A stretch of DNA of 22,500 bases from Sphaeroforma sirkka (lineage: Eukaryota > Opisthokonta > Ichthyosporea > Ichthyophonida). This document shows positions 8,557 through 17,500 of this stretch, piece after piece. The stretch lies in assembly GCA_001586965.3 (NCBI GenBank), contig LUCW03000051.1, forward strand, positions 167,501 to 190,000, given 5' to 3'. A program made the position numbers and the translations under genes. Below the pieces are notes generated by a model. It saw nothing but the letters and a program-made list of their open reading frames with translations, did no database searches and was not told the DNA's origin. Positions within the stretch are counted from its first letter, which is position 1; each line of letters opens with the position of its first letter.

Positions 8557-11500
8557 TACAAACACTCTACACACAAGGCATGTATACTATATTATACGCA
8601 CAGAGTGACTGACTACCTTTCACCGCCTTCAAGACAAGCTCGGCCCGGGTGTGGCACCACCTGTCCACATTCACACCCTCACCCCACTGCGAAGGGGTGT
8701 AGGCACTCACAAACAGCAGCGGCACAGTCAGGGAAGCCACATTATGTTGGTACGCATTCAACATCAGCTTACGCAGACCTGCGAGAATGGGTGACCGCTG
8801 GGTTGGGGACAGACCCAGTGGGACGAAGGCGGGGTGGTGGTGAGCGAATGGGTGGTGTGTGTGGGGTGTAAAAGGACGGACTCGTAGGTAGTAGAGCCAG
8901 GCCCAATTAAATGCCTATGCCGACTAAGCTATTTGTAGTACCGAACTGATTTCGATGGGATACTCGTGGTCCATCGGTTGATAGGCAGGCACGATGGTGA
9001 ACGAATAGGCAGTTGATGTATGATACAAAAAGGCTGACGCGTAACTATAGTACGATTGGATAGAAAGTGGAATCAGTGGTGCTTGCAGCTTCACGAGCCC
9101 TCCACCAGGCTATCATGAAAAGTCCACCAACTGCCAGTCGGTAAAATTTGTAGCATTAAAAGCGTTGCAGCGGTAATACGGATTGGGCATCAACCGTTTT
9201 TCCGTGTCAAAGAACTAGACGATAACAAGACAACACGACTACAACGATTGATGTAGACTGTATCAGAGACAACTAAAGTGCAGGGCATGAGATGCCCCTC
9301 TCATAAACAGCATGCCAAACCAAATGTGTTAAACATTTGGTTGAAAATATCCATATACTATACCCATATACAATATATGGATAATTTAAGGATGATATCA
9401 TATATTATCCATAGGTGATATTGAATGGTATATGGACAATAACATATTATCAGGTGTGATATTGGATAATATACAGACGATATCATGTATTATCAGGTGT
9501 TATTGAAATATTGCATGATATCCATTTGTTGAGGATGATACTCATTGTTATGGTTACGTCCAAGTGGCCCAAAAATATGCGCGTCTCAGGGCAGACTATA
9601 ATACCCAATCAACACTACAGACAAGTGATCGTTTCGTCATCCAACTCACTGCACACATGGAAACGTATACCCACTGAAATCAATTTCGCCACACATGCAT
9701 CCCTGTATGCGTTTAATGGGACTGTCATGATAGGCAATGGACTAGTCAGCATGTACTCTAAACACTTACTCACATCATATGCTCAACCATCACCACTCGG
9801 AAACCGTGCTTTTATGTAGCGTATTGAATCATCACACTCACACAGATGCACAACCGATCATACAAGCAATACTCACCATACATACAGGAGTGAGGTTGCC
9901 CATGTAATACTCACCATACATACAGAAGTGGGGTTGCCCATGTAATATTTATCATACATATAGCAGTGGGGTTGCCCAAGTAATACTCACCATACATACA
10001 GCAGTGGGGTTGCCCAAGCAATATCCACCATACATACAGAAGTGGGGTTTCCCATGAAATAACCTACCATACATACAGAAGTGGGGTTGCCCATGTAATA
10101 ATCCACCATACATACAGCAGTGGGGTTAAAAGTAGGGCTACCCATATGAGCCCCCCGTCCCTCACATACCGCGCTCATAGTCTTCGATGTTACTTCGCTG
10201 TTGACCATCAAATGGTACACCACAGACACATTGTTCAGGTTGGAGTGGCGTGTGATGTAGAAATCGCCCGGCAGCATGGTACCGGAATGTTCGCGAACCT
10301 GCACGTCAATGAGAGGCACAGATGAGATCGAACTTGAGATACGAAATACACGGCACGCCTAGGGCGGTTTAGAGTCTGGTCGAAGGACTGGATATAAATG
10401 TCTTTGATAGGAAATTCTTGATATGTATAAACGTTATTGAAGGGATAAAAACGTTCTTGATAGGCATAAACGTTCTCGAATATCACTGCGGATGGGATAC
10501 TGGATGTTGATATAGTTGTATAACGAAAAGGAAAATACCAATTCTCTCGCGTTTGGTAACTTTTGCCGCGACAATACAATGCAGATGTTTCGAACATAGC
10601 ATGCAGCATTGGGTTCGGTAGAGTCTTGTAGCGCGATTCTACCAAGCAGACAAATTAGTGCATACGACCCTTTTTACTCATATGTGATATTGAAGCTTCA
10701 TTTAGGTATATATATATATATATAAATATATATATAATATAAATATATATATATATACGGAAGACATACTTCTCCAATGCGAATCAAACACAACATAACT
10801 TAGTGCTGATACGGCATTGAGGAGCACACCCACACCTGAGCCAATTGACGACGGAACGATGAGAAGTGCAGCTCAGTCCTGCGCTCGCACAGCTTAACAA
10901 AAGCTTGGCCCTCTGCGTCCTGCACGAGAACAGTCACTGTTAATACCGCACCTGAATACACTTAAATACGGCGCGCTCGCTTGTAGTGGAATGAGTACGA
11001 ATATTGCAATGTACTATGGCGTAGGATTGCCTGGATCTTATATAGTTGTCTATATACACACAGCGTGATAAAGATCAAAGACCTGGCCCTCTGAACTGTG
11101 CACACGAATAGACCAAAGCCACTATTGCACCTAAAGATACACTTGTAAATGTACTTTGTTGTATTTGTACTGATTTGAAGTTGTAAACGCGTTGATTTGA
11201 GCTATCTTCTATACGCATAGGTTAGAAAATGTCCTATCCTGTCCAAGCCTACACCAGGACCGGTTAGACTGATTTTGTATTCGAAAGTACTCTGTCCAGC
11301 CTTTAAATCGTGGAGATATTTTCTGTTCAACGGCTGTACGGCTTTTAAGGGTAGACGGAAGAACTTGCCTTGAAATAGAATACAAAAATACATCGTAGAC
11401 TTGTAGGACAACAACTTCCCGGCCCTTTCATGGCTGCAATAGGTGACCAAACCAATCTCAAATGCAAAGACTCGATGTCAAAAACGCAATTCAACGTGAA

Positions 11501-14500
11501 TATACAATAACGAAGCAGTAGACGTAAACTTGTTCTACCCACGTGCTTTGAGTGACGCACACTCTCAACCCGCTCAAGCATGAAGACAACGCGTTGAAAT
11601 GGTAGCCCGGCGGACATTCCATCCGCGGAAAATGGACATAAATTTAGAAGCACACCGATTTCCTAAACCTCGCAAAACGCAACTTGACACCAGCTACCTT
11701 GACATAAACGTACTCGACACCAATGATTCTGATGTACACAGATCCTGACATCTGAACGTAGAAATATCTCAGTATTTGCTACGATACGTTTATACAAGCG
11801 TACCATGACACTGTCGATATTATCATATACATATAAAACTTATCCCATCAGCACTAACGTGACAATAAACATATACGATAGTAACTCTGACATGACTGCA
11901 CGCCGCCTGAGCGTGCACCACTACTTACTTCTACTTGATCTTACCTTTACTTTTACCCAAGGTTTTACTATCCTTATATACACATGAAACGTCAAAAAAC
12001 AGCTTAACACGGCAAAGTTATACACAACATCACACCGTCCACCTACTCGGTAGGGGGCGTCCACATCGACCAGCAGCACCACGCCGTTGAACGTATCGGA
12101 ATAGAGCGACATGGCTGTCAGCAGTCTCAGCTCAGGCCCTTCACGACTGAGCAGCACGTGCATGTCACAGCACAGTAACCGCAACAGATGCGATGTTTTG
12201 CGCTGAGCCCCCAACTGAATGGAGAAGCTCTCCTGCTGCGTCTGCGGGGCGGGTGTGTGTGATTAGTCTTGCGCACGCTTGTAGGCGCAGTGGGTATTAC
12301 ATACATGTGTTGTGTTAGGTTGTGTTAAAAATATAACCTCTTCAAACTAGACCCTATACATAACATCCCCCCCCCCCTCACTACACCCCATTGGACCTTC
12401 GCTTCGCCTCTATATACATTGACATTCTCTGATTTGCATACAGATACCTACGCTATACATACATATGCCCTGCCCACCTCATTCACATCTAGGACCGGTC
12501 CACTACCCGTTCGCGACTTGCCACTTCTCCGATCGCTTTCTGAGGTGGTTTTGAGATCCCCCTCCATATCAGACACTACAGCTGAGGCATAGTCCCCCTT
12601 GCCCACCCACTCACGCAGTTGTCTGCGTTGTGCATCCATCACACTCTCGAGCTTCGACTGCCAGCGTATCTGTGTGTATTCGAGGGGTGGAGGGACGGGT
12701 GGTAACCTGGGTTAGGTCGGGACCGGTGAGGACATGTTCACGTCCCGTAAGTGCAGGAAACGGGATTCAATCGGTACTGTGCAGATGGACTAGACAACGC
12801 GTAACAAAACATCATTTCGCCTGTGGGAGTGGTGGGTGTGTGAAGGTTATATACGTTATATACGCTTGCGTACAACCACCCTCTTACTCCCTTACCAAGG
12901 TTTGGAGAGTTTCATCCTTCGGACAGATAGCTTGAACATATCATATCTGTATGCGTAAGCGTATAAACAATGCCTCGTGTTGCTATAGTGTAGCATTGTT
13001 GAGCAGATCACCCAGGTACAAAACAAACACACCCTCACACGCACACACGCACGTAAAGTAAACCGCATACGCACACGCACACCCACCCACCCACTCACAT
13101 TCACACAGACAGAAAGATACATACCTTCAACAGCTGCGTCTCCTCTTTCGTACATCCACCCACCCCACAACACCCCCCCACACTTACACAAACAAAAGAC
13201 ACCCACCCTCAACAGCTGCGCCTCCTTCTTCGCGCACTCACAACACCCCACACAAACAAAAGCCACTCACCCTCAACAACTGCGCCTCCTCCTCGCACAC
13301 CCACACCCGCACAAACAAAAGACACCCACCCTCAACAGCTGCGCCTCCTCCTTCTGCGACGCCTCCTGTTCCTGCAGGATGGCGTCGTTGAGCAAATCGC
13401 CCAGGTTAGTGTACAGCGCATCGCGTTCACTCTTGTGCACAGCCCTCTGCCGCACCATCTCCTTCTTGCGGCGCATGCGCAAGCGATGGATGACATTGTC
13501 GAAGTTCTCCTCGAGCTCAAGCAGCTTAGTGCCTGTACGGAGTCGGGTTGATGCAATAGCCGTGTACACACAGTTAGGTATCGATCACTGAGGGCGTTTG
13601 TGTGAATTTGGAGAGGGGATTGTATTCTCACAGGTAATAAGGCTCAGGTTTGAGGGTTTAGGTTGGGATGTGGGACCCAATTTGCACACCACATGCGAAT
13701 TCTAAAGCTCAAAGGACCGATAGGCCATGCTTTCACAGTGCGCATTCGAAACCAAAACTCTAAGCCACGTGAGCACGCAACGACCCACACTTCCGTTCAC
13801 GTTTGAACCGACACGGAACGGAACGGAAAGAAAAGTATGCACGGTGACAGTGGGGTATAACCTAACGCGGAGACCTTCGGCAGCACAAACAGCTTACCCG
13901 AAGGAGAGTGCACCAGCGAATGGTAGGTGGCTGGCCAATGTAAACTGTCGGTGCAATGCCCATCGTCTGGGGCCTCGGTGGTGGGTGCGTAAACCGCACA
14001 TGTGGTACTGAACTGGGTTGCCAATGTCTTGGCCACAGTCGCAACGGAGGGGTTTGGAACTTGACAAGGGTCTTCTTGGGGCTTAACTAATGTTTGTTCC
14101 TCGTTTTGAGCTACATTGGTGTGGGGCGTATTTTGGTCATGGCCGGGGTTTTTTAGAGACCTATGCAAGGCCGCACTGCCGGCGGAGACGTTGGTGAGAG
14201 CGGAGATGGGGATGGAAGAACGTGCTCCTACCTTCAACAGAGCAGCTGCGCACATTTCGTCCATTCTTCTCTGAGAAGCAAATATACACTGTCAATACGC
14301 GCCCAATCATATTGCATATTGAATACAGGTGGCCAGGCGAGTCTGGCACAGACTTTCTACCAGCTCTCGGACAGAAGGGTGAGTGATACAACCAACAAAC
14401 ACACCTCACGCGGCTTGACATTGCACACAACATAACACAATACAACACAACACAACACAGCACAACACAGCGGGCACTCACAGAACATAAGAGAGCAGCA

Positions 14501-17500
14501 CGCTGTGCAACTAACACCCACCCAGCGTCTACACACATACGCACCTGTTTAGAAAAATCGTCGTCATCCATATCCACACCGAGTACTGTGGCTGCAGCGT
14601 CGTCTGGCTTTATGGCCTCCACAGTTGCGGTGTGCGGGGTTACCTGGTTGGCATTATTTTGGGCCACAGCTGCGGATATACTTGCAGGTGATTTGCTACT
14701 GTGAGCAGGTGATTGGCCATCCACAGGTTCTTCTGAGGGATGCTGAGGCTGTAGTGCAAGCTGCGTTAGTTCCTCGGAACTAGCTAGTGATTGCAGCTCA
14801 AGGGACGTTGATGCGGTTAAATCGCCTACTGCAGCTGTCTCATCCCTTGCCACTGCCTTGTTCACCACCATACTAGCTTCAACCACAGGTGCTTGACCAC
14901 CCCCTTCTTCTTGTTCCTCCAACCATTCATCGGTTTTACCTACCTCCCCATCCGCTTCAAGCACATGACCATACTCCACTTTCTCCGATACTTCTAAGAC
15001 TTCCCTATCACCAGTCCTTACTTCCAAACCACCGCTGTCAATGCGAGATACGTCCCCACTTGTACTGTCGTCGGATACAAGCCCCAGCGCAGGTGCGATC
15101 GGATTCACTTCCGAGTACTCCTCTGTCATACCGCGTGTCGTATTGTCGGATCTCGGTCCGATATCTACAAAGGGCGTCCAGCTGTCTGGTTCCTCTGCTC
15201 CGATACTTCCTCCAACAGTGACAGAACACACATCACTACCAGTCGTCGGGCGTGATACTAGCACCGATTCTGCTGGTGCGGGTGCCGTTTTGTCCGCTAC
15301 GAATTCAGGTACCGGGGCTAACGGGGAGGTCCGCGGCGCCTCCAGGGTGTCCAATTGTTTAACCTCTCCCACCGCACCACCACACACATCCCCATGAGCT
15401 GAGCCAAATCTCACTCCGTCAGACTCTCCAGTCGCGTGCTCCATGCTCTCTGCGCCGGGTGTGGCTTCCGCAAAAGGTATCCATACGCCCGGATCGTCCA
15501 CAGAGATACTGTTCTCAGCAGAAATCACACACAGGCTTTTGGCAGCTGAGGCCCAGGCCTCGGTCCCTCTCTCCGCCCTACCGGTCGCAGGATCGCTCAT
15601 CGCGGGATCGGGGTTCATATACAGCTGAAGTTCTACTTCATGCCCTTCAACACCGACTCCAGACGCGAGTAAGACACTTCGCGATGTAATGCTAGCTCCA
15701 GCAGTGCTGTAACCTATGTCACGCTCCGTAGTGTCCTCGGTTAGAGGCCCTCGAGAGTCACTGCTGCTGCCATCATCCGTGTGCATATCATCCGCTACAC
15801 GTGGACTTGCGGAAGTGTTTGGGCTTGTGGTTCCATGTGAAGGCAAGATCCCGGCCGTACCCTCCGGTGCCGCACAATCCGGGGGTGTACCTACGTTATT
15901 TAAACTCAGGTTATCTATACCTACGCTGCCAACCCCGTGCTCTTCATCCTTGCTGACGACCTTTGTTGCACTGCCTTCGGTCAAGGCTTCAGCATCTGTG
16001 TCTTTGGTAGTGGGACTACTATGTGCTGTAGTGTTGTCGCTACTTTCTACCAGGACATCCGAACCTGTGCTATCATGATTGGAAGTATACGGGGATGAAC
16101 TACCATCCTTCTCTCTGATTTCGGTATCTCTGGCGTCAATGACATCCGTAATATGTCCAACCCCAATTAGAACCCCAGGACCTAGCACGGGAGTATCATC
16201 CAAAGGCTTGCTACATACAGAACTGCCGTCCTCTGGTAGTACCGCACTTCCACTGTTCTCTTTGGGATAACCGTTTGGCGAACTACAAGTTACTGAATCA
16301 TGAGCCTCTCGGCAGTCTGGGAGGCTACCATTCATCATATAGCCATCTATGCCGTCTGCCGAGTTTAGCTTCCCCACCACAGGACTACTATCCGGGGGCG
16401 TCACCATCTGACTTGGGTGGCTGTTGTCCAATACTAAAGTAGCATCCGTGAGACCGTCTGTACATCCACCGGCGTGCCCAGGCAACTCGTCCGTAGAGCC
16501 AATCCCTTCAAGTTGCGCTGCGCGGTTAGCCCTTGCGTATCTGGTGGCATAAGCCACGCCTATACCATCAGCAACGTCTGCAACACCAGAGGCTTCCAGT
16601 GGCAGGGCACGCAAAGGAAGCGCCTGTGTTTGCACGATGTTTAATACTCCTGACTCGTCTCGCGCATGTGTATCCGTAAGCACATGCTCGTGTTCAACTA
16701 GCCCGTTCACAAGCATCCTCCCGGGTGCAGCAGAAACACAGCTATCCAGCGACTGAGCCCCACCCTCTACTTCAACCGCACCACTTCGAGTGTCTTCCAC
16801 CGTCGACTGGATATCACACACAACATCAATACCTTGATCAGATATGCCTGAATGAGAGAGGTGCGTGGCCATAAGGGTCACAACATCAATACCTTGATCA
16901 GATATGCCTGAAGGAGAGAGGTGCGTGGCCATAAGGGTGTAAGTACGCATGAGTGCTATCTCGTATTCCAACAGCATGGCTTGTATCGTCACACTAAGGG
17001 CATTCTGTTCTCGTTTCGTTTGCACCGCTCGAAGCTTGTCCAATTCCATCCTTTTTGCACCTGCATAAGGACGTGCTTGGTGTGAGCTATCAGTACTTGG
17101 GACAAAACCAGTCCCTTTTTCTTCGTTCGGGTCTGACATGAGGGATCGCAACACACGCAGCTCATGCATGTGTTTGCGTGCTACAGTCACCAAAGCGTTC
17201 CCGTCAGCCTCAGTCGTTTCGTCTTGTGATTGGCTCGCATCGAGATTTATATCTGAAGAACGAGTATAAACAGGTCTCACTATGGGTACGGCTGTGCTAA
17301 CACCCACTTCCGGGTCCTTTAACCAGTTCGGTATATCCTTAGACATATCCGCATCAAGGTCGTTATCAGAGATGGCTCGATGCTCACTGTGAGTGCTGTC
17401 CGTGCTCTGCACCAATCTGGAAGCGTGTTTGTCAGAACGCATTTCTTTCTCAGGCAGGCCAGGTTCGCTCAGTACCGTCTCGTATGCATCCACACTGCCA

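Noticed and set aside
9511-9819. Plus-strand open frame of 102 codons inside intron F-G
   Set aside because: It starts from a TTG inside a repeat, lies antisense in an intron, and has no recognisable content; it could be chance.
8779-10160. A missing micro-exon between exons F and G, suspected from a phase mismatch with the GCG|GTATGT donor at 10170
   Set aside because: Using the later ATGG|GTAGCC donor at 10142 fixes the phase and gives HMGLRKLM, matching the family, so no micro-exon is needed.
12892-13266. Minus-strand open frame of 124 codons in intron B-C
   Set aside because: It is made of the duplicated exon B edges and GT-rich repeat between them, in mixed frames.
13797-13897. Extension of exon A's frame to 13797
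   Set aside because: A good GTAAGC donor at 13897 gives the family-like junction SPSG then [10 protein letters not shown] in the correct phase; the continuation has no family similarity.
14232-14270. A 39-base micro-exon ending at AAG|GTAGGA (14231)
   Set aside because: The frame stays open beyond it, and the residues that follow ([12 protein letters not shown]) still resemble the family; one longer exon is simpler.
14161-14544. C-terminal continuation of the giant open frame past 14545 (Cys/Val/Leu-rich)
   Set aside because: It follows a CAG|GTGCGT donor, changes composition abruptly, and reads through a pentanucleotide repeat; it is intron sequence.
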